Below the pieces are notes generated by a model, which saw only the letters and a list, made by a program, of their open reading frames with translations, did not search any database and was not told the origin of the DNA. This document shows positions 24,946 through 34,300 of a stretch of DNA of 45,426 nucleotides, one piece after another. Within the stretch, counting starts at the first letter, position 1. Each line of letters starts with the position of its first letter. The stretch is from Fibrobacter succinogenes (GTDB lineage: Bacteria > Fibrobacterota > Fibrobacteria > Fibrobacterales > Fibrobacteraceae). The position numbers were made by a program, and so were the translations under genes. The DNA lies in NCBI GenBank assembly GCA_902799745.1, contig CADCBQ010000025.1, positions 1 through 45,426 of the forward strand. Direction: 5' to 3'.

Positions 24946-27225
24946 CTACTGTACGTCAATCTGAACCTTATACATGGCCTTGCGTTGGGTGAGTGCGCCG
25001 CGCGGAGCCGTTTTGACGGTCACGTTCTTGGGCGTTACGCCGGGCTGCTGTTGCAGCGTCTTGAGCAAATCCTGGTTACGCTTTTCGGCGAGGTCGAGGA
25101 TTTCCTTTTCGAGTGCCTTGCGATCGAGTTCCTTGGCGTGGGCTTCTGCGTAGGCTGCATAGGCGCTGTCCTTGTCTTCGATAGCGAGGATTGCCTTTTC
25201 GTCGAGTTCGTTGAGCGCGGTCTTGTTCTGCGTTACCTTGTAGAAGTCGGTCTTGAGCTTGTGCGTCTTGTAGGCGTCAACCGTCTTTTTCAGGTTGAAG
25301 TTCTGCACAAAGTTCATCTTGAGCTTCTTGTCCTTGGCGAGCGCTTCGACCATCTTCTGGGCCTTGGCGTACTGTTCGCTGGAGAACGAACTTGCGAGCG
25401 GGTTAATCAGAATTTCGTCGTTTTTACCGAGGTCAATGCCGACAGCACCTGCGCCCGTGGCGGCCACGTTACCCACGACCTTGAGCGGAGAAAGAGCCAC
25501 CTTGATGAGCAGATTCATCACGGTCTGCCACACAATTTTCAGGTAAGAGAATTCGGGGTCCTGCACGTTGCCCTTCACGGGAACGTCGAACTGGATCTTG
25601 TCATCCTTGTCCTTGAGAATGTAGAGGCCAACCTTCATCGGGACCATGTATTCCGGGTCGGATTTAGAATCCTTGTCGCCTACGTCGATGTTGTAGATAT
25701 CGATCGTGTTCTTACTTTCGATATTCCAGTTGCTCATCTTGTTTTCGCTTGCGAAAGCCATGGTACCCGAGCTGATGGGGTAGCCGGTGTAGTGGTGACT
25801 GTACGGCGAGAAGTGCTTGAGGGCAAGATTCTTGACGCTAATGTAGGCGTCCATGGTGCTAATATCGGAGAGTGCGCCCTTATACTTGAGCGAGAGCGTG
25901 CCGCCTTCGGGGAATGCGGCCGATACGTTGATGGCGCAGGGGGTGTTGAAGTTGATGTTGGAACCGTTCACGGTAATGCCGCTCACCTTGTAGTTGAACG
26001 GCTGCTTGGGAGTATGGTCGGTGGCCGAAACGCTCGTGTTTGCGACCTGCAACTTGTTAACCACGAACTTGAGCGGCTTGGACTTTTCTGCCGGAGCCGC
26101 TTCTTTCTTTTCGGCGGCGGGTTCTGCCGGAGCGGTAGAATCAACTGCGGCTTCCTTCTGGGCGGGCTTGTTCAGCGGTTCGAGCAAAACGTCGATGTTC
26201 GTGGTTCCGTTCTTGAACAGGTCAACATGGGCTGATGCTCCGTTTACGATCACGGAATCCACGCGGAAATCCATATCGTTCAGGTTCGCCTTGGCAATGC
26301 CCACACCCACGTGCGACACGCTAATGTCCTTGCCGCTGGTTTCGGTGAGTTTCAGGTGATCGACGGAAACGGTGCCGCTTACATTCGAAGACAGAACATT
26401 GTTGACGTTGCCGTTTACGTTCAAGTTGACATTCAGAGAAGCGTCAAAGTCCTTATACTTGATAAAATCGTTCAGGTAGGGCTTGGCGATGGCCAGAGCC
26501 AGCTTGTTGAGCGTTACATTCACGCCGAAGTCCTGGGTCTGCATGTTGAACTGCACCTTGACGCCCAGGTCGCCACCGTTTGTGAACTTGAGGTTCACGC
26601 CGATGTCGGTGTTCTTGTTGCTAAAGTAGACTGCCGGAATGGCGACCGAGAAGTCCTGAATGTGAATCTTGGAGCCGACTTTCTGGTCTTCGTAAATGAG
26701 GTTGCCTTTTTCGAGCGTGATGTTTTCGACTGCGACGCTAAAGCCGATCATTTCGTTCGGGTCGAGGTTCAGCGCCTTAGCGGAATCGGCGGCGGTGGAG
26801 TCCACCTTGGCTTCTTCGGCGGCGGTCGTGTCGGCGGTGCTGTCAGCGGCGAACTTGTCGAGAATGTCGCTAAAGTTGAACTTGTCACCCTTCTGGGTAA
26901 CGCGCGTGTATAGACCCTTCAGGTAGATTTCGCTTACGCTAATCTCTTTTTTGATAAGGCGCGTGGGGTTGGCGTTGATGCGGAACTTTTCGAACGCCAC
27001 AAAGGGGGTGGTTCCATCGGGTTCAAAAATCGCGAAGTCGTCGACCGTAATCGTAAAGGAAAGCGGACTGAAATCGATATTTTCGATTTTCATTTTGCGG
27101 CCGATGAGTTCTTCGGAATGTTCGACCACGTAATTCTTGGCGATGCCGGGAGCGATTTTGAGGGCGGCGATGACGAGCACGATCAGGGCCGCAAGAACGA
27201 TAAGGACTATGTAGCGCTTTTTCAT
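24946..27225 (-). CDS. AsmA-like DUF748 envelope protein
   Basis: A 759-residue protein with one N-terminal membrane helix (residues about 5-25) and a very long periplasmic part. The start of the soluble part, LIGRKMKIENIDFSPLSFTITVDDFAIFEPDG, and the later SSGTMAFASENKMSNWNIESKNTIDIYNIDVGDK and VPVKGNVQDPEFSYLKIVWQ blocks match the DUF748 group of AsmA-like proteins. AsmA-like proteins are long beta-rich bridges thought to move lipids between inner and outer membrane; that role is carried over from the family and not shown here. Two Ala-Glu-Lys-rich stretches (about 26090-26160 and 26780-26840) look like flexible linkers. It has no partner genes nearby. Confidence 0.85.
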   Translation of the reverse strand: MKKRYIVLIVLAALIVLVIAALKIAPGIAKNYVVEHSEELIGRKMKIENIDFSPLSFTITVDDFAIFEPDGTTPFVAFEKFRINANPTRLIKKEISVSEIYLKGLYTRVTQKGDKFNFSDILDKFAADSTADTTAAEEAKVDSTAADSAKALNLDPNEMIGFSVAVENITLEKGNLIYEDQKVGSKIHIQDFSVAIPAVYFSNKNTDIGVNLKFTNGGDLGVKVQFNMQTQDFGVNVTLNKLALAIAKPYLNDFIKYKDFDASLNVNLNVNGNVNNVLSSNVSGTVSVDHLKLTETSGKDISVSHVGVGIAKANLNDMDFRVDSVIVNGASAHVDLFKNGTTNIDVLLEPLNKPAQKEAAVDSTAPAEPAAEKKEAAPAEKSKPLKFVVNKLQVANTSVSATDHTPKQPFNYKVSGITVNGSNINFNTPCAINVSAAFPEGGTLSLKYKGALSDISTMDAYISVKNLALKHFSPYSHHYTGYPISSGTMAFASENKMSNWNIESKNTIDIYNIDVGDKDSKSDPEYMVPMKVGLYILKDKDDKIQFDVPVKGNVQDPEFSYLKIVWQTVMNLLIKVALSPLKVVGNVAATGAGAVGIDLGKNDEILINPLASSFSSEQYAKAQKMVEALAKDKKLKMNFVQNFNLKKTVDAYKTHKLKTDFYKVTQNKTALNELDEKAILAIEDKDSAYAAYAEAHAKELDRKALEKEILDLAEKRNQDLLKTLQQQPGVTPKNVTVKTAPRGALTQRKAMYKVQIDVQ

Positions 27226-27247
27226 GTCTCAAAAATTAGAAAAATTC

Positions 27248-27253
27248 TATTTT
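27248..27253 (+). promoter_or_regulatory. -10-like box TATTTT, 7 bases before ATG
   Basis: TATTTT precedes the ATG at 27261 by seven bases (TGGGTTA) without a ribosome site; it lies in a 35-base divergent gap. Confidence 0.3.
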
Positions 27254-27260
27254 TGGGTTA

Positions 27261-28133
27261 ATGGAAAATAATTCCTTGAATGTGTTGATTTTGGCGGCCG
27301 GGCTTGGTACCCGTTTACGTCCGCTTACAAACGATGTGCCGAAACCGCTTGTGCCCGTAGTGGATGCCTCGATTTTGGACCTACAGGCACAAAAGGCCCG
27401 CGCAATTGGTAACATTCGTTTACATGCAAACGCTCATTATCTGGCTGATCAGGTGGTTGCTGCGGGTGGAACTTTAGGTTTCGAAAAAGTTTGGGTGGAA
27501 CTGCCCGATATTCTCGGAACCGCTGGCCCGCTCAAGCGCATTTATAACGAGGGCTATCGTGGTGGCCTCTTGATTATGAATGGCGATGCCTATTGCAATT
27601 TTGACTTGAAGGCATTTGTCGAAAATGCGCAAGCGTTGGCGGCTCAGCCGAATGGCCCGCAGGTGGCCTTGCTCGCGGTCGATTTTCCGAAGGTGAATAC
27701 CTTCCGCGTGGGTGTGGACGGTCGCTTGGCCGGCGTGGTCGGCCGTTTCGGTAGTGAAGAAGGTCAGCCTGCTACATTCTCGGGTGTTTCGTGGTACAGC
27801 GACGAGGCTCTTTCGCGCATTCGCGACGGGGAATTCGATATCCGTGAATTCTGGAAGCAAGAGATCGCTGCTGGTCGCGCTCCATTCGTGGACATGACGC
27901 AACTGCATGCGACTTGGATCGATATGGGCTCGCCCGAAGGTTTGATGAATGCGGTGGAAGCTCGCTTGAAGGAGCTTGGCCGCGACGTGAACGAAGCTGT
28001 TGTCGAAGATGGCGTTCAAGTGCCCGCAGGCGTGACTATCAAACATTCCGTGATTTATGATGGGGCCGAAATTCTGCCCGGCGAAACAATTGAAAATGAA
28101 ATCCGCGGTCGCGGTTTTAAGTGGAAAGTTTAA
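27261..28133 (+). CDS. sugar-1-phosphate nucleotidyltransferase (MurU-like)
   Basis: A 290-residue NTP-transferase. The nucleotide signature LAAGLGTRLRPLTNDVPKPLVPV is at residues 12-34, followed by LGTAGPLK and LIMNGDAYCNFD for metal and sugar binding. The ending WIDMGSPEGLMNAVEARLK plus a short stretch with hexapeptide character (QVPAGVTIKHSVIYDG) resembles bacterial enzymes that join a nucleotide to mannose-1-phosphate, glucose-1-phosphate or N-acetylmuramate-1-phosphate (MurU). The substrate cannot be fixed from sequence. It is 1 base from the next gene and probably co-transcribed with it. Role would be in making an activated sugar for cell wall or surface polymers. Confidence 0.82.
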   Translation: MENNSLNVLILAAGLGTRLRPLTNDVPKPLVPVVDASILDLQAQKARAIGNIRLHANAHYLADQVVAAGGTLGFEKVWVELPDILGTAGPLKRIYNEGYRGGLLIMNGDAYCNFDLKAFVENAQALAAQPNGPQVALLAVDFPKVNTFRVGVDGRLAGVVGRFGSEEGQPATFSGVSWYSDEALSRIRDGEFDIREFWKQEIAAGRAPFVDMTQLHATWIDMGSPEGLMNAVEARLKELGRDVNEAVVEDGVQVPAGVTIKHSVIYDGAEILPGETIENEIRGRGFKWKV

Positions 28134-28134
28134 A

Positions 28135-28911
28135 ATGAGAAAATTTAGAGTCGTTTTAGTAGAACCGGAACATCCGCACAATGTGGGCTTTGTGGCTCGC
28201 GCCATGCACTGTTACGCCCTTGATGAACTTTATATTGTTTATCCGAGACGCGACAAGGTCATCGAAAATTCTTACCACACGGCTCCGAACAGCCACGAAG
28301 TCTTGGACAAGGCTACTATCGTGCACAAGTTCGAAGATGCCATTGGCGATTGCGCCTGCGCCGTTGCCTTCAGCCGCCGTATTTATGGTTCTGCCATCAA
28401 GCACACGATGATGCCAGGGCTTTCGGAATTGTTGCCTGAAGATGGAACGATTGCACTGGTGTTCGGCCGCGAATCTTGCGGGCTCGAAACCGAAGAAGTG
28501 AACGCTTGCACCTACCAGTGCGAAATTCCTGTGCCGGGGCTCATGAGTCTTAACTTGGCGCAGGCTGTTACGGTGGGCCTTTATGAACTTTGCCGCAGCG
28601 GTGCGCTCGCCAACGGCGAAGGTCGCGCAAAGCGTGGTAGCAAGGGTGCCTGCGAAACGGCTCCGGCGACCATCGAACAGATCGATAGCTTCAAAAAGTT
28701 CCTGGACCGCTATCTGACTGGTCAGTATCACGATCAGTCTTGGCGCGATAACTTCCTCAATACGCTCTTGCAACGCCTGCACCCGACCCGCAACGAACTT
28801 TCGGCGTTGTTTGGCCTCATCCGCAATCTCGCGAAAAAGCCCGCTCGCCTTGAACAAGCTGCCGACAAGGCCGCTAAGGCTGCCGAATCGGCAGAATCTG
28901 CTGAAAAATAG
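28135..28911 (+). CDS. SPOUT RNA methyltransferase, TrmJ-like
   Basis: A 258-residue TrmH/SpoU-type methyltransferase with a knotted SAM-binding fold. Features are VVLVEPEHPHNVGFVARAM at the start, ALVFGRESCGLETEEVNAC in the centre and PVPGLMSLNLAQAVTVGLYEL near the end, the three SpoU motifs. TrmJ methylates the 2'-O of tRNA residue 32; the order and the helical C-terminal extension (residues 185-245) fit TrmJ, but related rRNA enzymes are possible. The final residues are an Ala-Glu-Lys tail (AADKAAKAAESAESAEK). Start at 28135 is 1 base after the previous stop. It is followed after 2 bases by a small unknown gene. Confidence 0.88.
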   Translation: MRKFRVVLVEPEHPHNVGFVARAMHCYALDELYIVYPRRDKVIENSYHTAPNSHEVLDKATIVHKFEDAIGDCACAVAFSRRIYGSAIKHTMMPGLSELLPEDGTIALVFGRESCGLETEEVNACTYQCEIPVPGLMSLNLAQAVTVGLYELCRSGALANGEGRAKRGSKGACETAPATIEQIDSFKKFLDRYLTGQYHDQSWRDNFLNTLLQRLHPTRNELSALFGLIRNLAKKPARLEQAADKAAKAAESAESAEK

Positions 28912-28913
28912 GC

Positions 28914-29264
28914 ATGGAAGTCGAATTCAATATTGCAGGGCGAATTTTGGCCAAGGATGGTACGCGAATCATATCGCTTGCCGAAATCATTGCGTCGCCT
29001 GCAGCGGGTTCTGGCGCAACGTGCGCCGCTGACCTCTCCGAAGATGCTCTCGCCGACTACTGCAAGGCGGTTTCTGCGCAGAACGCCTGCAAAGTCTACC
29101 TGTGGAAGGACCGCGAAGAATACGGCAACGCGAACGTATTCAACGGCGGCTCCGATTACGAAGTCGTGAACGAAGTTTGCTTTTTATGCGTTTACGACTG
29201 CGGAAAAGAAATGGTCCGTGAAACCACGAACCATTGGAACGAAAAAATCGACGAAGTTATTTAG
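28914..29264 (+). CDS. small Cys-rich protein, function unknown
   Basis: A 116-residue cytoplasmic-looking protein with no leader, membrane segment or known domain. It has six cysteines (in GATCAAD, DYCKAV, NACKVY and EVCFLCVYDCG), of which the last cluster C-x2-C-x3-C might hold a metal or cluster. The start is 2 bases after the TrmJ-like gene, so it is in the same transcript. Its stop overlaps the stop of the convergent GNAT gene by 4 bases. The base composition and codon use are like those of its neighbours, so it is a real gene, but no function can be given. Confidence 0.7.
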   Translation: MEVEFNIAGRILAKDGTRIISLAEIIASPAAGSGATCAADLSEDALADYCKAVSAQNACKVYLWKDREEYGNANVFNGGSDYEVVNEVCFLCVYDCGKEMVRETTNHWNEKIDEVI

Positions 29265-29800
29265 CGGCTTTCATATTCTTCTTTTGTAATGCAACTGACA
29301 TGCCCTGTGCGGTGCTCGCTCATCAAGGGGAGATAAAGGTCCTTGGTGGTCCATTGGTATTTGAATCCACATTTCTCCTGAACTCGGCGTGATTTTTCAT
29401 TGCCGTCGTAGTATCCGCACCAGACTTTTCGCATGCCAAGATCTTGGAAGGCGTGCCGTATTAATTCTTTTGCCGCTTCGGGAATGAGCCCTTGCCCCCA
29501 AAAGGGTTTGCCGATCCAGTAGCCGAGCTCGCATTCGTCGTCGCGCTCGGTCAAGTCGGTATTGCCGTTGAGTTTTAGTTCGATCGCTCCGATGGCCTTG
29601 TTGTCTTGCTTTAGACAGACCGCATAGGCTTCGGCACCGCAAAAAACGTACCGAATGACACCAAGACTTTCTTGAACATTCTTGTGAACGGGCCAGCCTG
29701 CAATGGGTCCCACATCGGGGTCGCTGGCGTATTTGTAAAGATCTTCGGCGTCGCTATCTTGCCAACGGCGAAGAATCAATCGTTCTGTTTCTAGGGACAT
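29261..29800 (-). CDS. GNAT acetyltransferase, RimJ/RimL type
   Basis: A 179-residue N-acetyltransferase. The start at 29800 gives the usual family opening SLETERLILRRWQDSDAEDLYKYASDP; the frame continues 16 codons further but those overlap the divergent dut gene. The acetyl-CoA-binding region is ELGYWIGKPFWGQGLIPEAAKELIRHAF, and the ending RVQEKCGFKYQW is typical of the RimJ/RimL subgroup, which modifies protein N-termini or small amines. Substrate unknown. A TATATT box on the minus strand (complement 29807-29812) is 6 bases before the start. Confidence 0.88.
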   Translation of the reverse strand: MSLETERLILRRWQDSDAEDLYKYASDPDVGPIAGWPVHKNVQESLGVIRYVFCGAEAYAVCLKQDNKAIGAIELKLNGNTDLTERDDECELGYWIGKPFWGQGLIPEAAKELIRHAFQDLGMRKVWCGYYDGNEKSRRVQEKCGFKYQWTTKDLYLPLMSEHRTGHVSCITKEEYESR

Positions 29801-29806
29801 GTTCCA

Positions 29807-29826
29807 AATATAGACTTTTATATATT
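29807..29826. promoter_or_regulatory. back-to-back -10-like boxes between GNAT and dut
   Basis: The 32-base gap 29801-29832 holds a minus-strand TATATT (complement 29807-29812) and a plus-strand TATATT (29821-29826), each exactly 6 bases from its start codon. Any -35 contact would lie at or inside the opposite gene. Confidence 0.45.
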
Positions 29827-29832
29827 TGCGCC

Positions 29833-30267
29833 ATGGCTTCTCAGACAATTAAAATTCAGTACCTCGATGAATCTATCCCGAAACTCACTTATGTTGGCGG
29901 TAAATCTGATTGGATTGACCTTGCCGCGGCAGAAACCGTGACTCTCAAGGCGGGGGAGTTCCGCCTGATTCATTTGGGTGTTGCGATGAAATTGCCGGAT
30001 GGTTACGAGGCGCATATCGCCCCGCGCAGCTCTACGTTCAAGAATTTCGGCATATTGCAGGCGAATTCCGTGGGCGTGGTTGATTCTAGCTACTGCGGCG
30101 CGAACGACTGGTGGAAAATGCCCGTTTACGCCACCCGCGACGTGACCATCGAAAAGGGGAGCCGCATCGCACAGTTCCGCATCATGGAAATCCAACCGAC
30201 GCTCACCTTCGAAGAAGGCGCTCTCGACGGCGCTGACCGTGGCGGCTTCGGCAGCACGGGAATTTAG
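29833..30267 (+). CDS. dut: dUTP diphosphatase
   Basis: A 144-residue trimeric dUTPase that converts dUTP to dUMP and pyrophosphate, keeping uracil out of DNA and supplying dTMP synthesis. The five motifs are present in order: motif 1 around FRLIHLGVAMKLP, motif 2 APRSSTFKNFGI, motif 3 NSVGVVDSSYCGAND, motif 4 GSRIAQFRI and the C-terminal motif 5 DRGGFGSTGI. Length is normal. It lies in a very tight divergent arrangement with a GNAT gene and has no ribosome site. Confidence 0.96.
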   Translation: MASQTIKIQYLDESIPKLTYVGGKSDWIDLAAAETVTLKAGEFRLIHLGVAMKLPDGYEAHIAPRSSTFKNFGILQANSVGVVDSSYCGANDWWKMPVYATRDVTIEKGSRIAQFRIMEIQPTLTFEEGALDGADRGGFGSTGI

Positions 30268-30354
30268 GGAACATAGATTTTATTTCGTTTATACCGGCTT
30301 TAAATGTATCCTTGAGTTTACATTCGGGTTTTTCGTCTTTGGAGTCATCTCACG

Positions 30355-30403
30355 TTTCTAACCCCAAACCACTGTCTACTTCAGACTTCCTACTTCCTAC
30401 TAT
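30355..30403 (+). repeat. seven degenerate heptads
   Basis: Seven units in register (first TTTCTAA, CCCCAAA; later CTACTTC, AGACTTC, CTACTTC, CTACTAT) in the gap before the DsbA-like gene. They end 4 bases before a TATATT box (30408-30413). Confidence 0.65.
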
Positions 30404-30407
30404 TTTA

Positions 30408-30413
30408 TATATT
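30408..30413 (+). promoter_or_regulatory. -10-like box of the DsbA-like gene
   Basis: TATATT lies 59 bases before the ATG at 30473. The leader would contain the hairpin GGCAAG-TATAGCG-CTTGCC (30425-30443) followed by a T run, possibly an attenuator or the end of read-through from dut, then the ribosome site AAAAGGA. Confidence 0.35.
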
Positions 30414-30472
30414 TCCCCTACACCGGCAAGTATAGCGCTTGCCCAGGATTTTTTAACATCAAAAGGAAAAAC

Positions 30473-31207
30473 ATGAAACGTCTCCCCATTGTTGCTCTCG
30501 CAGTATGTTTCGCTGGTCTCGTTGCCTGCAATCAGGCTTCCGCCGGCGGTTCGTTCAACCAGCAGGCCAGGCTTGATAACCTCGAAAAGGATTTCAAGCA
30601 GGTCAAGGAAGAATTTGAAATCATCAAGTATGCCCTCGACAAGCGCGGCATCTCCCTGGAACAGGCCCGCGCCGAAATGGAAGCGGACAACAAGGTTTGG
30701 GACATCCCCGACGAAGACAGCCCGGTCTTTGGTAACACCAAGAACCCGAAGCTCACCATTGTTGAATTTACCGAATTCCAGTGCCCGTACTGCTCCCGCA
30801 TCGCTCCGGTCATGAAGGAACTCAACGAAAAGTATCCGGACAAGATCAAGTTCGTGTACAAGCACTTCCCGCTCAGTTTCCACTCCAACGCTCGTGCTGC
30901 AGCAGCCTCTTCTATCGCTGCTCACAAGCAGGGCAAGTTCTGGGAATACCGCTACGCCCTCGCTCCGCATAGCCGCGAACTCAGCGACTCCATCTACGTG
31001 GAAGTGGCAAAGCAGGTTGGCTTGAACGTGGAACAGTTCAAGAAGGACATGGTGCTCGACTCTGCCATGAACGCCCGTATCGACAAGGACTTCCAGCTCG
31101 GTGCCGAAGTCGGCGTGCAGGGTACCCCGAATTTCTACATCAACGGCAAGCGTCAGGACCGTTTCAGCCCGGAACTGGTCGAAAAGCTCCTCAAGGAAGC
31201 CAAGTAA
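30473..31207 (+). CDS. DsbA-like thioredoxin-fold lipoprotein
   Basis: A 244-residue envelope protein. Leader with lipobox LVAC (Cys19), a helical, probably coiled-coil segment about 28-75, then a DsbA/DSBA-like thioredoxin domain starting NPKLTIVEFTEFQCPYC with the active-site pair Cys104-Cys107, a helical insert (FHSNARAAAASSIAAHKQGKFWEY split at 30880-30950) and the cis-proline block VQGTPNFYING. It would oxidise or isomerise disulfides on proteins outside the cytoplasm; direction cannot be told from CPYC alone. It is just upstream of the large GH51 gene and both have highly biased codons, suggesting strong expression. A hairpin with a broken T run follows. Confidence 0.9.
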   Translation: MKRLPIVALAVCFAGLVACNQASAGGSFNQQARLDNLEKDFKQVKEEFEIIKYALDKRGISLEQARAEMEADNKVWDIPDEDSPVFGNTKNPKLTIVEFTEFQCPYCSRIAPVMKELNEKYPDKIKFVYKHFPLSFHSNARAAAASSIAAHKQGKFWEYRYALAPHSRELSDSIYVEVAKQVGLNVEQFKKDMVLDSAMNARIDKDFQLGAEVGVQGTPNFYINGKRQDRFSPELVEKLLKEAK

Positions 31208-31231
31208 TTACCCAAGCGGTTCAATCTGTAA

Positions 31232-31260
31232 ACGCGACTTAATGTCGCGTGCTTCCTTTT
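31232..31260 (+). terminator. probable terminator after the DsbA-like gene
   Basis: ACGCGAC, loop TTAAT, GTCGCGT, followed by GCTTCCTTTTT. The T run starts a few bases late, so strength is uncertain; some read-through to the GH51 gene is possible. Confidence 0.6.
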
Positions 31261-31322
31261 TGAACGCGAAAATTTTAATTTCAAAATCAAACTAAAAAAC
31301 ACAACCAAAAGGACACGATCAT

Positions 31323-34300
31323 ATGATGAAGCGTACATTGACTGCCGCTACCGTCGCCCTCCTCGGCTTCGGCGTAACGGCTACAATGGCTCAGCCGAAA
31401 GCACCGCGCGTAGTTCCTTACAAGTTCTTCGACGAACAGTATCGTCCGGGGGGCTTTGACTACGCATACGGCGGCAAGAGCAAAGGTATCACCATCACGA
31501 AAGACGGCGGCTACAAGTCTAAGGCTGCCTTGAACATCAAGCTCGACCCGAGCGAATATTCGGGCGCATCTGTTTGCTTGTACAACGAAACCTTCGACCT
31601 CAACAAGTTCATGCTCGACTCCAAGCTCGAATTCATGATCAAGGGTAAGAAGGGTGGCGAAGCCGTTAAGGTCGGCCTTTTGGATGAAGAAGTTTCTGAC
31701 GGCAAGAAGACCCAGGTCGTTCTCCCGATGAACAAGTACATCCAGGGCGGTGCCGTGACGACGGATTGGAAGAAGGTTTCCATTCCTCTCGTGGACTTCC
31801 CGGACCGTGGTCTCTACTGGGACAACACCCGCAAGTCTGAATTCCCGGCTCGCATTGACTGGGACAAGATTGCAGAAATCCGCTTCTCTATCGACAAGAG
31901 CGGCGCATCTGATTTCGAAATCTGGGTCGACAACATTGAAATCGTGAAGGGCAACAAGAAGGCTGCCCCGAAGAAGAAGGTTGTCTACTGGGATGAAAAC
32001 AACGACGTCATCAACGGACCTAAGAACCCCGAAAAGCTCGATGGCAAGGCCAAGCCGGTTAAGAACGGTACGTTCTACGATAACCAGCTCAAGGGCTTCA
32101 GCTACAGCTACGGTGGTCTTTCTGCCCAGCGTGAAGCTGACTCCAAGACTCAGGGCAACCCGAACGTGCTCGCCCTGTACATCGATAACAACGACTGGTC
32201 CGGTGTGACCTACTCTCTTGGCGAAGGCAAGTACATTGACCTCTCCAAGGTTCGCAATAAGGGTGGTCTCTACTTCTGGATCAAGGGTAAGCTCGGTGGC
32301 GAAAAGGTGTACGTTGGTATCCTGGATAACCAGGGCAACGACATCAAGAGCCAGACCAAGATTAGCCTGAACGACTGGATCGAAGGCTCCAAGGTCGGCA
32401 CCGACTGGAAGCTCGTGAAGATTCCTCTGAAGAAGTTCGGCGACAAGGGTAAGGCTTGGGACGCTAACAAGCAGGCCGAAGTTGCTAAGGACGTGCAGTG
32501 GAACAAGATTCAGGAAGTCCGTTTCTCTGTGGGCAAGGGTGAAAACCAGGGTGAACCGGGCAAGCCGGCTCCTGTGACCATCTTCGTCGACCAGATTACC
32601 TTCACCGAAAATATCGACTGGGTTGACCCGGATATCAAGTGGGATAACTGGAAGTCCAAGGCTCCGGATGTCGTGATTTCTGACTTCGAAGGCAAGTTTG
32701 GCAAGGACAACTGGGAACCGTCTTTCGGTCCGAAGTCCAAGGCCGAAATCGAAATGCCGTACAAGACCTCCAAGCTCGACGGCAACAGCCTCTACATCAA
32801 GCACTTCGAAATGTCCGACTGGGTGGACTTCGTTCTTGACTTTACCAAGAACGGTGCCGCTCACGATGCTAAGCAGCGCGACTGGACGAACCACTGGGGC
32901 ATCATGTTCGACGTTTACTCCGAACGTGCATGGCAGTCCATTACGGTTCAGATCGGTGACGCTGGCAACGAACTCTTCGTTTCCAACACCGGTGTACCTC
33001 GCGGTCGCACCACGGTGATCGTGCCGTTCCGCACGTTCTCCAAGTTCCCGTACTACCAGCCGCCTAACGCTAAGGAAAACGGCGTGTTCGACCTCAAGAA
33101 CGTCGTTTCTCTCGACTTCAAACCGGGTGGAGAAGGTTCTAACGGTAGCTTCGAAATCGACAACATTAAGCTCACCAACCAGAAGGAAGTCAAGGCTGCT
33201 CAGCGTCCGGCTCTCGTGAAGGTTGAAGTTAAGGGTACCGGCGACGTGATCAACCCGAACATCTCGGGCGGCCTCTTCGGTATCAACGCTGCACTTTGGG
33301 ATGGCGACATGCTCGACAATCCGAAGTTCAAGGTTCAGACTGCTGAATACGCCAAGCGCATCAACCACGGCATCATCCGTTATCCGGGTGGTCTCCGTGC
33401 CGATGACGACCACTGGAAGGAAATCCTCGACAACCACGACTGGATGGTCGATACCGACGAATTCCTCGCCTGGTTGAAGAAGACCGGTTCTAACGCCATG
33501 TTCACCGTGAACTTCGGTTCCGGTACCGAACAGGAAGCCGCTGCTTGGGTGAAGCACACCAACATCGACAAGAAGGCCGGTATCGTTTACTGGGAAATCG
33601 GTAACGAAGTCTATGGTAACTGGCATCCGTACTATGAAAAGTATGGTAAGGACGGCGGTACCATTTATGGTAAGCGCGCCCGTAAGTTCATCGAAGCCAT
33701 GAAGAAGGTTGACCCGACCATTAAGGTCGCAGTCCTCGGCGTGCTCGATGGCCAGTGGAACGACAACGTGCTCAAGGAAACCGGCGACATTGCCGACGGT
33801 CTCATTGTTCACCACTATCCGCAGCACTTCGGTGAAGAAAACGACTTCGCCCTCCTCTCTGCTCCGCAGGACCTCGTTCCTATCTACAGCCGTCTCCATA
33901 AGGTTGTGGACAAGTGGACCAGCCACTTCAAGAAGGACAAGAAGATCGAACTCTGGCTCACCGAATGGAACTCCGTGGACTTCAACCCGGGTCCGCAGAC
34001 CATCGCTCTCGAAAACGGTCTGTTCGTTGCTGACTACCTCGCAATGTTGGCCACCGAAAATGTGGACAACGCACAGTACTGGGATATCCACAACGACATC
34101 ACTCCGGAAGGCGGTGACTACGGTTACCTGACCCGTTCTGCAGAAGAATGCATGAACTGCCCGCGTCCGAGCTACTGGGCATTCCAGATGGCTTCTGACG
34201 CTCTCCGCGGCAAGCTCCTCAAGACCGAAATTTCCGGTGACAAGGAATCGCTCATCACGACCTACTACACCGAAAACGGCAAGAAGAAGAGCCTCCTCGT

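Noticed and set aside
24940..26235. 431-codon plus-strand frame opposite the DUF748 gene, and similar long antisense frames opposite argH, mdh, both GH43 genes and glgB
   Set aside because: All are shadows of well-supported genes and lack family motifs or start signals.
31287..34091. 934-codon open frame on the minus strand opposite cel51A
   Set aside because: It mirrors a gene with strongly biased codons, which leaves the antisense frame free of stops; the protein shows no domain, leader or ribosome site.
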